From contig NZ_JACOOZ010000008.1 of assembly GCF_014287775.1 (NCBI RefSeq), positions 62,001-126,000 of the forward strand: a stretch of DNA of 64,000 nt, read 5' to 3'. Position numbers and translations under genes: made by a program. This DNA comes from Eubacterium_G segne (GTDB lineage: Bacteria > Bacillota > Clostridia > Lachnospirales > Lachnospiraceae). Under the pieces are notes generated by a model. The model was not told where the DNA came from. It saw only the letters and a list, made by a program, of their open reading frames with translations, and made no database searches. Below are positions 43,157 to 52,640 of this stretch, piece after piece (the first letter of the stretch is position 1; every line of letters starts with the position of its first letter).

Positions 43157-43654
43157 ATGATTAATAATATTGAATTAAGAAGATACGAAGTAAGGGATAT
43201 TCCTGAAATGGTTAATATTTGGAATGAAGTTGTTAAGGAGGGAAATGCTTTCCCACAGGAAGATTTACTGACAGAAGAAAAGGGTAAGATATTCTTTGAG
43301 GGACAGAGCTATTGTGGAGTAGCAGTAAACAAAGACACAGGAAAAATACTGGGAATGTATATTTTGCATCCTAATAATGTTGGAAGGTGTGGACATATTG
43401 CTAATGCAAGTTTTGCAGTTTCATCAGAAAGCAGAGGACTTCATATTGGTGAAAAAATGGTGCGTGACTGCATACAACAGGCACACAGGGAGCAGTTTAA
43501 AATTCTCCAGTTTAATGCAGTAGTGGAATCAAATATGCATGCAATACATTTATATGAGCGAATTGGCTTCAAGCAGCTGGGAGTCATTCCCAATGGCTTC
43601 AAGGTGGATGAAGGAAAATATGAAAATATATGTGTGTACTATATAGAAGTGTAG
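43157..43654 (+). CDS. GNAT-family N-acetyltransferase
   Basis: Start at ATG 43157 with ACAGGAGGAAGAAC upstream; the longer frame from 42839 fuses it to SNF2 remnant DNA and is not credible. The 165-aa protein has IELRRYEVRDIPEMVNIWNE, a central GKILGMYILHPNNVGRCGHI, the acetyl-CoA loop ASFAVSSESRGLHIGEKMV and the closing IHLYERIGFKQLGVIP, as in phosphinothricin-type GNATs. Substrate unknown. It may be co-transcribed with the metallo-hydrolase 16 nt downstream. Confidence 0.85.
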   Translation: MINNIELRRYEVRDIPEMVNIWNEVVKEGNAFPQEDLLTEEKGKIFFEGQSYCGVAVNKDTGKILGMYILHPNNVGRCGHIANASFAVSSESRGLHIGEKMVRDCIQQAHREQFKILQFNAVVESNMHAIHLYERIGFKQLGVIPNGFKVDEGKYENICVYYIEV

Positions 43655-43670
43655 TGGTGGGAAAAACACA

Positions 43671-44474
43671 ATGAAAGTAATAACATTAATTGAGGACACC
43701 CCGGAGGATATGGAGTGTGATTTTGAACATGGTTTGGCATTATATATTGAAATTCAACAGTATAAATTGTTATTTGATACGGGAGCCACAGGCAGATTTG
43801 TGGGAAATGCCGCAAAATTAGGAATTGATTTAAATGAAATTGACAAGGTTATTATAAGTCATGGGCATTATGATCACGCAGGTGGTTTGCTTAAATTTTG
43901 TGAGATAAACAATCATGCACAAATTTATATGCAAAAAAATGCAACAGAGGAATGCTATTATAAAGACACATATATAGGAATAGATAACAGAATATTGAAT
44001 TTGCCGCAGCTTAAATTAGTAGATGGAAGCTATAAAATAGATGATAATTTATATTTGATTTCTAATGTACCCACAGAAAAGAGAAATATAAAATTTCTAA
44101 GAAAAGTGGATGGAAAAATTACAGAAGATGATTTTTCCCATGAGCAAAGCCTTGTAATATGTACAAAGAAGGGAAATGCCCTTATATCAGGGTGTGCACA
44201 TTGTGGAATTATAAATATTTTAGAGGCATATAAGAAGAAATTTGCCAATGAGCCAATGGTAGTAATCAGTGGGTTTCATATGTTTAAAAACGGTGGGTAT
44301 ACTAAAGAAGAAACAGCAAATATAGAGGCTATTGCAAAAAAATTAAACAAGATGTACACTATTTTTTATACCGGGCATTGTACAGGGGATAAAGCTTATG
44401 AGATAATGCATAAAATTATGAAAGATAAATTAAAAGCCATTCACACAGGAAAAATAGTGGAAATTAAAGAGTGA
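43671..44474 (+). CDS. Metallo-beta-lactamase fold hydrolase (COG1237-like)
   Basis: A 267-aa MBL-fold protein with the metal motif SHGHYDHAGG (H64, H66, D68, H69), a third-ligand region ALISGCAHCGIINILEAY and FYTGHCTGDKAYEIMHKIM near the end. This set resembles the COG1237 group (named after a dihydropterin ribofuranosyl aminobenzene phosphate synthase homologue in archaea, whose role in bacteria is not settled). It lies just after a GNAT gene. Confidence 0.8.
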   Translation: MKVITLIEDTPEDMECDFEHGLALYIEIQQYKLLFDTGATGRFVGNAAKLGIDLNEIDKVIISHGHYDHAGGLLKFCEINNHAQIYMQKNATEECYYKDTYIGIDNRILNLPQLKLVDGSYKIDDNLYLISNVPTEKRNIKFLRKVDGKITEDDFSHEQSLVICTKKGNALISGCAHCGIINILEAYKKKFANEPMVVISGFHMFKNGGYTKEETANIEAIAKKLNKMYTIFYTGHCTGDKAYEIMHKIMKDKLKAIHTGKIVEIKE

Positions 44475-44483
44475 TTATAAGAA

Positions 44484-44600
44484 AAAGGCTTCCAGCCGGG
44501 AGGTAGAACAATTAGAAATCTGGGATATCATTTAGAATCCCTTGCAATTGTAGACAGGATGAATGCAGATACCGGAGAGATAGAGTTCAGGCAACAGTAG
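44484..44600 (+). pseudogene. xpt: C-terminal fragment of xanthine phosphoribosyltransferase
   Basis: Without a start codon, the frame ending at TAG 44598 reads KGFQPGGRTIRNLGYHLESL followed by AIVDRMNADTGEIEF. The FQPGG...LESLAIVD pattern is the C-terminus of Xpt. The rest of the gene is absent from the window. Confidence 0.6.
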
Positions 44601-44651
44601 AAAAATAAATATATGCAAAACGTAATACTATAAAATAAACTAGGAGGTAGT

Positions 44652-45626
44652 ATGTGTACCGCAGCAACATATAAAACAAAGGATTTTTATTTTGGAAGAA
44701 CATTGGACTATGAGTTTTCATATGGCGATGAAATTGCCATAACTCCGAGAAATTATCCAATTAATTTTAGACATACAAAGGCTTTAGATAATCACTATGC
44801 CATAATGGGCATGGCGTATGTTGTAGGGGAGTATCCTCTATATTATGATGCAATTAATGAGAAAGGTCTTGGAATGGCAGGGCTTAATTTTGTTGGAAAT
44901 GCCATGTATCAGGAAGTTAAGGAAAATGAAACCAATGTGGCTCAGTTTGAGTTTATTATGTGGATTTTGGCACAATACTCCAATGTAGATGAGGCAAGGG
45001 AGGCGCTGTCCCATATGAATCTGGTGGCAACACCTTTTAGTGAGCAGTTGCCTTCTGCACAGCTTCATTGGATAATTGCAGATGAAAAGAGCTCAATTAC
45101 AGTGGAATGTATGGCAGACGGACTTCATATATATGACAATCCCGTGGGAGTTCTTACCAACAATCCACCCTTTGATCAGCAGATGTTTATGTTAAACAAT
45201 TATATGAATTTATCTCCTAAACAGCCTGAAAATAAGTTTTCAAAGGATTTGGATTTTAATGCCTACAGTCGTGGAATGGGAGCTTTGGGGCTTCCGGGGG
45301 ATTTGTCATCAGCTTCAAGATTTGCCAAGGTTGCCTTTACCAAAATGAATTCCGTATCAGGAGATGGCGAAGAGGAAAGTGTCAGTCAGTTCTTCCATAT
45401 TCTAGGCTCTGTTGACCAGCAAAGGGGATGCTGTGAAGTGGAAGAAGGCAAGTATGAGATAACAATTTATACTTCATGCTGCAATGCAACCAAGGGGATT
45501 TATTATTATACAACCTATAACAATCATCAGATTACCGCAGTGGACATGCACAGGGAAAAATTAGATGGAGATAAGTTAGTACGGTATCCGTTAATTACAG
45601 GAGAGCAGATAAATTATCAGAATTAA
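44652..45626 (+). CDS. Choloylglycine hydrolase family (bile salt hydrolase-like)
   Basis: These N-terminal nucleophile enzymes cleave amide bonds, of conjugated bile acids or of penicillin V. The 324-aa length is normal. Catalytic residues can be seen: C2 (after Met removal), R16 and D19 (FGRTLDYE), N170/N171 (LTNNPPF), and R223 (SSASRFAKV). The LTNNPPF loop and SSASRF block favour bile salt hydrolases over penicillin acylases, but substrate preference needs testing. GGAGG precedes the ATG. It would act in the cytoplasm, since no signal peptide is visible. Confidence 0.85.
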   Translation: MCTAATYKTKDFYFGRTLDYEFSYGDEIAITPRNYPINFRHTKALDNHYAIMGMAYVVGEYPLYYDAINEKGLGMAGLNFVGNAMYQEVKENETNVAQFEFIMWILAQYSNVDEAREALSHMNLVATPFSEQLPSAQLHWIIADEKSSITVECMADGLHIYDNPVGVLTNNPPFDQQMFMLNNYMNLSPKQPENKFSKDLDFNAYSRGMGALGLPGDLSSASRFAKVAFTKMNSVSGDGEEESVSQFFHILGSVDQQRGCCEVEEGKYEITIYTSCCNATKGIYYYTTYNNHQITAVDMHREKLDGDKLVRYPLITGEQINYQN

Positions 45627-45681
45627 CTAATTAAATCTAACACATTTGCTAAAATATATATAGCGACCTTCCGGGGAAAAT

Positions 45682-45689
45682 GGTATAAT
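45682..45689 (+). promoter_or_regulatory. Extended -10 promoter of the beta-CASP RNase gene
   Basis: TGGTATAAT (TG-N-TATAAT, TATAAT at 45684-45689) lies ~55 bp before the ATG. The -35 region is weak, as is allowed with an extended -10. Confidence 0.5.
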
Positions 45690-45743
45690 TACTGTTATAT
45701 AAATTATGAGTTTCGGATAAAATCGAATAGGGAGGTGCTAGTT

Positions 45744-47342
45744 ATGATTCTTACATTTTTAGGAGCAGACCATGAAGTTACAGGAAGCTGTCATTTTATT
45801 CAGGTTGGTGACAAAAAGGTACTTGTGGATTGTGGAATGGAGCAGGGAAAGGATATTTATGTAAACCAGGAACTGCCGGTTTTAGCAGGAGAAATCGATT
45901 ACATTTTTCTTACCCATGCCCATATTGACCATTCAGGTCTCATTCCACTGATGGTGAAACAGGGATTTAAAGGACAGGTGTTTGCTACCAGAGCTACCTG
46001 TGATTTGTGCAACATAATGCTTCGTGATAGTGCACATATTCAGGAGTTTGAGGCAGAATGGAGAAACAGAAAGGCAAAGAGGTCTGGTGAGGCACCTTAT
46101 GAACCCATATACACTATGGATGATGCTGTGGCAGCCTGCGAGTTGTTAGTTCCGGTGGACTATGACTGTATGGTGAAAATCTGCGATGAAATCTCCGTGA
46201 GGTACGAGGATGCGGGACATTTGCTAGGTTCTGCCAGCATTAAGATGTTTTTAACTGAGGGAGAGGAAAAGAGAACAATTATTTTTTCAGGGGATGTTGG
46301 AAATATTAATAAACCTATTATTAAAGATCCTACACCTATGGATGGTGCTGACTATGTTCTTATTGAATCAACTTATGGTGACAGATTACACGGAGACAGA
46401 CCGGATTATGTGGGAGCTCTTGCCAGAATACTAAATGAAACCTTTGAGAGAGGTGGAAATGTAGTTATTCCGTCTTTTGCTGTAGGCAGAACTCAGGAAA
46501 TGCTATATTTCTTAAGAATTATAAAAAAAGAAAACATGGTTCCCGGATTCCCTCATTTTCAGGTTTATGTTGACAGTCCTTTAGCGGTGGAAGCTACAAA
46601 CGTGTTTAACAATAATATAATAGACTGTTTTGATGATGAAACCATGGAACTTATAAATCAGGGAATTAACCCGCTGAGATTTGAGGGATTAAATGTTTCC
46701 GTAACAACTCAGGATTCCATTGCCATCAATGAAGATATGAAACCAAAGGTTATTTTATCGGCATCAGGAATGTGTGAAGCCGGCAGAATCAGACATCATT
46801 TGAAGCATAACCTTTGGAGGGAAGAGTGTACTGTTTTGTTTGTGGGATATCAGGCAGTAGGTACTCTTGGAAGGTCACTTCTTGAAGGCGCTAAGTCAGT
46901 AAAACTTTTTGGTGAGGAAATTGCAGTAAATGCCCACATTGAAAATTTAAAGGGAGTAAGTGGTCATGCAGACCAAAAAGGACTGATTAACTGGATGGAA
47001 TCCATGATGAAAAAGCCGGATAAGGTGTTTGTCGTTCATGGAGAAGATCAGGTGTGTGATACTTTTGCAGAACTGTTAAGCAAACAGCATGGTTATGATA
47101 CATATGCTCCATATAGTGGAACAGAGTTTGATTTAATATCCGGTGAGTTGATTAAAGAAGGTATTCCACAACGAATCGCTGAGAAGGCAAAGAAACGCAG
47201 GGCTAATGGAATTTACGACAACCTTGTATCAGCAGGTAACCGTCTTATGGCTGTTATTAAGAGAAATGAAGGTGGAGCCAATAAAGATTTGGCAAGATTC
47301 ACCAGTCAGATACAGTCTCTATGCGATAAGTGGGACAGATAA
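45744..47342 (+). CDS. Beta-CASP metallo-beta-lactamase ribonuclease
   Basis: Start at ATG 45744 with GGGAGGTGC upstream. The 532-aa protein has the MBL motifs FLTHAHIDHSG (H58, H60, D62, H63), YEDAGHLLGSASI and FSGDVG, then the beta-CASP domain with ESTYGDR, PSFAVGRTQE and SASGMCEAGRIRHHL, and the closing SGHADQKG and HGE. This is the CPSF/YSH1-like RNA-processing nuclease family (COG1236). It is expected to act on RNA ends in the cytoplasm. Close relatives are found next to metabolism genes in Clostridia. Confidence 0.9.
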   Translation: MILTFLGADHEVTGSCHFIQVGDKKVLVDCGMEQGKDIYVNQELPVLAGEIDYIFLTHAHIDHSGLIPLMVKQGFKGQVFATRATCDLCNIMLRDSAHIQEFEAEWRNRKAKRSGEAPYEPIYTMDDAVAACELLVPVDYDCMVKICDEISVRYEDAGHLLGSASIKMFLTEGEEKRTIIFSGDVGNINKPIIKDPTPMDGADYVLIESTYGDRLHGDRPDYVGALARILNETFERGGNVVIPSFAVGRTQEMLYFLRIIKKENMVPGFPHFQVYVDSPLAVEATNVFNNNIIDCFDDETMELINQGINPLRFEGLNVSVTTQDSIAINEDMKPKVILSASGMCEAGRIRHHLKHNLWREECTVLFVGYQAVGTLGRSLLEGAKSVKLFGEEIAVNAHIENLKGVSGHADQKGLINWMESMMKKPDKVFVVHGEDQVCDTFAELLSKQHGYDTYAPYSGTEFDLISGELIKEGIPQRIAEKAKKRRANGIYDNLVSAGNRLMAVIKRNEGGANKDLARFTSQIQSLCDKWDR

Positions 47343-47370
47343 AACAGAAATTTAGAGAAGATATATAAAT

Positions 47371-47414
47371 AGGCAGTTAGAATGTGATTTGAACACGTTC
47401 TGACTGCCTGTTTT
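47371..47414 (+). terminator. Bidirectional terminator between beta-CASP RNase and degV genes
   Basis: AGGCAGTTAGAATGTG (47371-47386) and CACGTTCTGACTGCCT (47394-47409) form a ~16-bp stem with G-U pairs, followed by GTTTT on the plus strand. It lies between convergent genes. Confidence 0.8.
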
Positions 47415-47430
47415 GCTGTTGCTTGTTTAA

Positions 47431-48309
47431 CTACAGTGTTTCATATTTTCTGATTACACCTAATCCAATAGGATGTGGACCGGTATGTACGCCGGATACG
47501 ATACCAATGGCAACATTGGTTTCGGAATTAAGTTTAACTCCAAGAGTTTCCTCTACATCATTCATAAAGCTGACACCTTCTGTTTTGTCATATCCGTATC
47601 CTACGGAAACCACGAAATTGTCTTTTCCGTTTTCATCAAGATAAGCCTTAGCTGTTGATAAAACCTTAGCCTTAAGTTTATTTCTGTTTCGTCCGATACC
47701 CCCAAGGCTGATATCTCCATCTTTCATTATAATAACAGGTTTAACGTCGATTTTGCTGGCAATAGATGCAAGCTTACCGATACGACCACCCATTTTTAAA
47801 TAGTCAAGAGAACCTACTGTAAAGAAAATACGGGCGCTTGCCATTAAAGGCTCTAATTTCTTTAAAGAATCTTCAAAGGAAATTCCTGCATCACGCATTC
47901 TAACCATCTGGTCAATAATAAGAGCCTGAGTTACGGTATTTTGCTTAGAATCAATAACAGTAATGTTAGCATCAGGATTTTCTTCCTCAATCATTTCCTT
48001 TGCATTCATTGCTGAGTTATAAGAACCACTGAAAATAAGAGTAATGGTAAAGCAAACAACAGGAATACCCTTGTCAGTAAATTCCTTAAAAGCATTGTAA
48101 TAGCTGTCAACACTTGGAAGGGAAGTTTTAGGGTAAACTCCCGGATTTGAAACCATTCTCTCATAACATTCATCTCTTGAAATATCTATGGAATCCCTGT
48201 AATATGTCTCTCCATCAAATGAAACTGAAAGAGGAACTATTGTAATATCGTGTTCTGCAATATACTTTTTTGACAAATCACAGGCACTGTCACTAATTAT
48301 CTTATACAT
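47431..48309 (-). CDS. DegV family fatty-acid-binding protein
   Basis: A 292-aa protein on the minus strand. It begins YKIISDSACDLSKKYIAEHD and contains VPLSVSFDGETYYRDSIDIS, the serine-rich KTSLPSVDSYYNAF, CFTITLIFSGSYNSAMNAKE and the C-terminal GIVSGVHTGPHPIGLG, all typical DegV blocks. Members bind a fatty acid and many act with fatty acid kinase. The expected TSQPS/TSLPS phosphate-relay loop is present as KTSLPS. It is the only minus-strand gene of the right half, convergent with the RNase gene. Confidence 0.9.
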   Translation of the reverse strand: MYKIISDSACDLSKKYIAEHDITIVPLSVSFDGETYYRDSIDISRDECYERMVSNPGVYPKTSLPSVDSYYNAFKEFTDKGIPVVCFTITLIFSGSYNSAMNAKEMIEEENPDANITVIDSKQNTVTQALIIDQMVRMRDAGISFEDSLKKLEPLMASARIFFTVGSLDYLKMGGRIGKLASIASKIDVKPVIIMKDGDISLGGIGRNRNKLKAKVLSTAKAYLDENGKDNFVVSVGYGYDKTEGVSFMNDVEETLGVKLNSETNVAIGIVSGVHTGPHPIGLGVIRKYETL

Positions 48310-48469
48310 AGACTTGTAAAACTCCTTAACATAGTATTTAATACTACATAGTATATCATATAAAAAACATTAATCAATATTATTTTTATCAAAAAACAAA
48401 ATTTTACCACATAAGTTGTAAGATATATGCTAAAATGGAGAAAAAGTTTTTATAAGTGAGGAAGGGAAA

Positions 48470-50302
48470 GTGAATAAAATCAAATCATTATTACAGTATC
48501 AAAAAGAAATCATTGAAGGTTTCTTTGTAAGTGCGGTAGGAAGTTGGGCGTTATGTTCAATAATACGAGGGGCATACAGGCACATTAATGATGTAAATTT
48601 TGGAGGAGCTACTAATATTGCCATTGTCATATGTCTATTTGTGATAGGTATGGCACTTATGGCCATGCTTTATATACATAAGGATTCCATGGCAAAACTG
48701 GCTATGTTTGCTTTTGTGTATCTTTTTGTAATTTTGTGCGCATGTCAGGGATATTCCGTTTCATGGGGAGATGCATCATATTATAACCGGATTGGAAATG
48801 TATGTTTCCAAACAGTGCTGTGTGTCATTGCGGTTTTGGCATTTATGTATGTGAAAGAGGATATTTTTAATATTTTTGCTAAAATTCATTTAACTAAAAA
48901 AGAAATATGGATTGTTGTAGCTGTAATTGGTGTTTTACTCTTTGCCTTTATAGGAGTGGTTACGGTATACAGATATCTTACATATAGCAATTCAACATTT
49001 GATTTTGGTATATTTGCTCAAATGTATGAATATATGAAGCAAAAAGGAACCATCAGCACTACAGTAGAGAGAAATAAATTGCTTTCACATTTTGCAGTGC
49101 ATTTTTCACCTATATTTTATATAGCGCTTCCAATATATTTTATATTTGATAACGCCATAACAGTTCAGCTTATACAGGCATTTATGGTTGCCATTCCTGT
49201 TATACCAATATTATTACTTTGTAAACATCACAAGTTATCTAACCAGATGGCAATTGCAGTTTCACTGATATATGCTTTGTATCCGGCTACGGCAGGCGGA
49301 ACATTTTATGATATTCACGAAAACTGCTTTATAACATTTTTTCTGTTGATGTTAGCCTGGACAGTTGAAAAAAAGAAGAACGTTGCAGCGGTTATATTCG
49401 CAATTTTGTCATTGATGGTTAAGGAAGATGCACCGGTTTATGTGTTTATATTGGGGATATTCTTCCTGTTTTCAAAGAAGGATAAAAAACGTGGTGTTAT
49501 TCTTATTGTGGCATCAGCAATTTACTTCGCTATGGCAACAGCCATAGTAAACAGCTATGGTCTTGGAATACAGGAATATAGATTTGGAAATTTATACTTT
49601 ACTCAGGATGGAGGTCTTATTCAGGTATTTGAGACGCTTTTGGCTAATCCGGGTTATGCCATCAGTCAGATTATAAGAAACACAAATGATAACTCAATGG
49701 ATAAAATCGGATATATCATTTCCATGCTTGTTCCTGTAGCAGCAGTGCTTTTTACAACAGGAAAGAAGTATTCAAGATATATATTACTTCTTCCGTTTAT
49801 AATCATTAATTTATTGCCGACATATTTATATATGCATGATATAACATTCCAATACGATTTTAGTGTTATAGCACTTATGATGTATGCAATTATATTAAAC
49901 ATAGCAGATATGGATATAAACAGGGCAAAGAAACTGGCAACTGTTTCGGTAATATGTGCCAGTGTAATGTTTATGGGAAGCATTTACCAGAAGGCACCGT
50001 ATTATGTATCAAGATATAATGCGGACAAGGCTACATACCAGGGACTTAACAAGGCACTGGACATGGTTCCGGAGGATGCTTCAGTATGTGCATCAGGATT
50101 TTTGGTACCACATTTGTCAAAGAACCTTATTTTATATGATCAGAATCATCTTGAAAGTGATATATATACTGATTATCTGGTAGTGGATGCAAGATATGAT
50201 ACTGAAAAAGAGAAGTTTAGCAATATTATAGCTTCAGGCAAGTATGAAGTGGTGTATAATGTGGACGGATTAATAACAATTTACAAAAGAACTTCAAATT
50301 AA
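48470..50302 (+). CDS. DUF2079 multi-pass membrane protein
   Basis: GTG start with GGAAGGGAAA upstream; 610 aa with about a dozen hydrophobic segments (IAIVICLFVIGMALMAMLYI; IWIVVAVIGVLLFAFIGVVT; others) and the DUF2079 hallmark NSTFDFGIFAQMYEYMKQ with LLSHFAVHFSPIFYIALPIY, then YDIHENCFITFF and LMVKEDAPVYVFILG. The family resembles GT-C glycosyltransferases in the membrane; the acceptor is unknown. A terminator follows before the pyr genes. Confidence 0.85.
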   Translation: MNKIKSLLQYQKEIIEGFFVSAVGSWALCSIIRGAYRHINDVNFGGATNIAIVICLFVIGMALMAMLYIHKDSMAKLAMFAFVYLFVILCACQGYSVSWGDASYYNRIGNVCFQTVLCVIAVLAFMYVKEDIFNIFAKIHLTKKEIWIVVAVIGVLLFAFIGVVTVYRYLTYSNSTFDFGIFAQMYEYMKQKGTISTTVERNKLLSHFAVHFSPIFYIALPIYFIFDNAITVQLIQAFMVAIPVIPILLLCKHHKLSNQMAIAVSLIYALYPATAGGTFYDIHENCFITFFLLMLAWTVEKKKNVAAVIFAILSLMVKEDAPVYVFILGIFFLFSKKDKKRGVILIVASAIYFAMATAIVNSYGLGIQEYRFGNLYFTQDGGLIQVFETLLANPGYAISQIIRNTNDNSMDKIGYIISMLVPVAAVLFTTGKKYSRYILLLPFIIINLLPTYLYMHDITFQYDFSVIALMMYAIILNIADMDINRAKKLATVSVICASVMFMGSIYQKAPYYVSRYNADKATYQGLNKALDMVPEDASVCASGFLVPHLSKNLILYDQNHLESDIYTDYLVVDARYDTEKEKFSNIIASGKYEVVYNVDGLITIYKRTSN

Positions 50303-50310
50303 AAGTTAGA

Positions 50311-50346
50311 ACACATCTCTTTATATTGAAAGGGATGTGTTTTTTT
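50311..50346 (+). terminator. Terminator after DUF2079 gene
   Basis: ACACATCTCTT (50311-50321) pairs with AAGGGATGTGT (50330-50340) with one G-U pair, followed by a run of six T. It separates the DUF2079 gene from the pyr operon. Confidence 0.8.
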
Positions 50347-50410
50347 GCTATACTTTTATATGGATTTTTATGCCTTTTAAAGGTAAATATATAAGAAAGA
50401 GGATTTATAG

Positions 50411-51694
50411 GTGTCAATACTCATAAAAAACGGACGGGTTCTTAATCCATCAGAAAATCTTGACAGTGTTATGGATATTCTGATTGATAAGGGAGTAATA
50501 GTAAAAAAAGCTTCATATATTGAAAATGAAGCGAATCAGATTATAGATGCTAAAGGCTGTTATGTAATGCCGGGACTTATAGATTTGCATGTGCATTTCA
50601 GAGATCCGGGATTAACATATAAAGAAGATATAGAAACAGGAAGCAGGGCAGCTGCTAAAGGTGGATTTACTACCGTATGCTGCATGCCGAATACAAAACC
50701 TGTAGTAGATTCCCCGGAAACAGTTAAATACATTATAGATAAGGGAAAAGCCGTAGGGCTTACCAATGTACTTCCTGTAGGGGCAGTTACCAAAAACATG
50801 GCAGGAGTTGAAATTACAGATGTAGAGGGACTAAAGGCAGCAGGAATCTGTGCCATAAGTGAAGATGGAAAGTCTGTTATGAATTCCGGTGTATATAGAA
50901 AAGCAATGAAAAATGCTAAAAAAGCGGATATTCCGGTTTTGGCACATTGTGAAGACATAAACCTTGTAGAAGGCGGAGTTATTAACTTAGGAGACAAGTC
51001 AAAGGAGTTAGGGGTTAAGGGAATAAGCAATGCAGTGGAAGATGTTATAGCCTTAAGAGATATTCTTTTAGCAAAGGAAACAGGTGCTAAATTGCATTTA
51101 TGCCATTGCTCCACAAAAGACAGCGTGGAAATGGTAAGACGTGCTAAGGAAGAGGGAGTAAAGGTTACCGCAGAGGTGTGCCCTCATCATTTTTCCATGT
51201 GCAGTGATGATATTACTTCTAATGATGCTAATTTCAAAATGAACCCTCCTCTTAGAACAAGAGAGGATATGGAAGCATTAATAAAGGGATTAAGTGATGA
51301 TATAATGGATGTTATTTCCACAGACCATGCTCCCCACAGTGCAGAGGAAAAGGCGAAGGATTTAGAGCATGCACCTTTTGGAATCGTGGGACTTGAAACA
51401 TCTGTGGCACTTACCATAACTAATCTGGTAAAAAAAGGACATATTACACCCCTTCAGATGGCTGCAAAAATGAGTTACAATCCTGCGAAGGTTCTTGGAA
51501 TTAACAAAGGAACATTAAATGAAGGAGCCATAGCAGATGTTACCATTATCAATCCAAATAAAGAATATGTTATTGACTCAAATGAATTTGCTTCTAAAGG
51601 AAAAAATACACCTTTTAATGGTTACAGGGTATCCGGAGAGGTTGAATATACGATTTTAAATGGCAATGTAGTATACAATAAAGGAGAGAAATAG
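50411..51694 (+). CDS. pyrC: Dihydroorotase
   Basis: Converts carbamoyl-aspartate to dihydroorotate. The 427-aa protein is of the amidohydrolase type: DLHVHFRDPG (H60, H62), metal-binding lysine/His region around ETGSRAAAKGGFTTVCCMPN, LAHCED, HLCHCSTKDSVEMVR and STDHAPHS (catalytic Asp). GTG start with AAAGAGG upstream. It opens the pyr operon; pyrF follows with a gap of 1 nt. No PyrR-binding attenuator or pyrR gene was seen upstream, so the mode of control is unclear. Confidence 0.95.
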   Translation: MSILIKNGRVLNPSENLDSVMDILIDKGVIVKKASYIENEANQIIDAKGCYVMPGLIDLHVHFRDPGLTYKEDIETGSRAAAKGGFTTVCCMPNTKPVVDSPETVKYIIDKGKAVGLTNVLPVGAVTKNMAGVEITDVEGLKAAGICAISEDGKSVMNSGVYRKAMKNAKKADIPVLAHCEDINLVEGGVINLGDKSKELGVKGISNAVEDVIALRDILLAKETGAKLHLCHCSTKDSVEMVRRAKEEGVKVTAEVCPHHFSMCSDDITSNDANFKMNPPLRTREDMEALIKGLSDDIMDVISTDHAPHSAEEKAKDLEHAPFGIVGLETSVALTITNLVKKGHITPLQMAAKMSYNPAKVLGINKGTLNEGAIADVTIINPNKEYVIDSNEFASKGKNTPFNGYRVSGEVEYTILNGNVVYNKGEK

Positions 51695-51695
51695 A

Positions 51696-52613
51696 ATGAT
51701 TAATAAATTAGTTAAGAAAATTAAAGAAACCAATGCACCGGTAGTAGTAGGTTTAGACCCTATGATGAGTTATTTGCCGGAGCATATTACAAAAAAGGCT
51801 TTTGAGGAATATGGAGAAACTCTTGAGGGAGCAGCAGAAGCTATATGGCAGTACAATAAAGGAATTATTGATGCTACATATGATTTAATTCCGGCAGTAA
51901 AACCGCAGATAGCCATGTATGAGCAGTTTGGTATTCCGGGACTTGTGGCATTTAAAAAGACTGTAGATTATGCAAAGGAAAAAGACTTAGTTGTAATAGG
52001 AGATGTAAAGCGTGGAGATATTGGCTCCACATCAGCAGCATATGCTACAGGTCATCTTGGAAAGGTTCAGGTTGGAAGCAAAACATATTCATTATTTGAT
52101 GAAGACTTTGCAACTGTTAATCCATATCTTGGAACAGATGGAATCAAGCCTTTTATTGATGTATGTAAGGAAGAAAACAAGGGATTATTTATTTTAGTTA
52201 AAACTTCAAATCCATCAAGTGGAGAGTTTCAGGACAGATTAATTGATGGAAAGCCTTTGTATGAGCTTGTTGGTGAATATGTGGCAAAATGGGGTCAGGA
52301 GCACATGGGTGATGAATACAGCTACATTGGTGCAGTTGTAGGAGCCACATATCCGGAAATGGGAAAAGTTTTAAGAAAAATTATGCCAAAGAGCTACATT
52401 CTGGTACCGGGATACGGAGCACAAGGTGGAACTGCAGAAGGCTTAAGACCATATTTCAACGAGGACGGACTTGGTGCCATTGTAAACTCTTCAAGAGGAA
52501 TTATATGTGCATACAAGCAGGATAAATATGCCAAATTTGGAGAATTAAATTATGCCGATGCATCACGTCAGGCAGTTATAGATATGATTGAGGATATTAA
52601 TTCAATTTTCTAG
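51696..52613 (+). CDS. pyrF: Orotidine 5'-phosphate decarboxylase (long type)
   Basis: The last step of UMP synthesis. The 305-aa length is that of the type-2 (mycobacterial/clostridial-type) PyrF. The catalytic block VIGDVKRGDIGSTSAAYATG carries D103, K105 and D108; LVPGYGAQGG and NSSRGIICAY form the phosphate-binding end. AAGGAGAG sits before the ATG. It is embedded between pyrC and pyrK. Confidence 0.95.
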   Translation: MINKLVKKIKETNAPVVVGLDPMMSYLPEHITKKAFEEYGETLEGAAEAIWQYNKGIIDATYDLIPAVKPQIAMYEQFGIPGLVAFKKTVDYAKEKDLVVIGDVKRGDIGSTSAAYATGHLGKVQVGSKTYSLFDEDFATVNPYLGTDGIKPFIDVCKEENKGLFILVKTSNPSSGEFQDRLIDGKPLYELVGEYVAKWGQEHMGDEYSYIGAVVGATYPEMGKVLRKIMPKSYILVPGYGAQGGTAEGLRPYFNEDGLGAIVNSSRGIICAYKQDKYAKFGELNYADASRQAVIDMIEDINSIF

Positions 52614-52640
52614 TGAAATTTTAATAAGGATGGATTAGTT

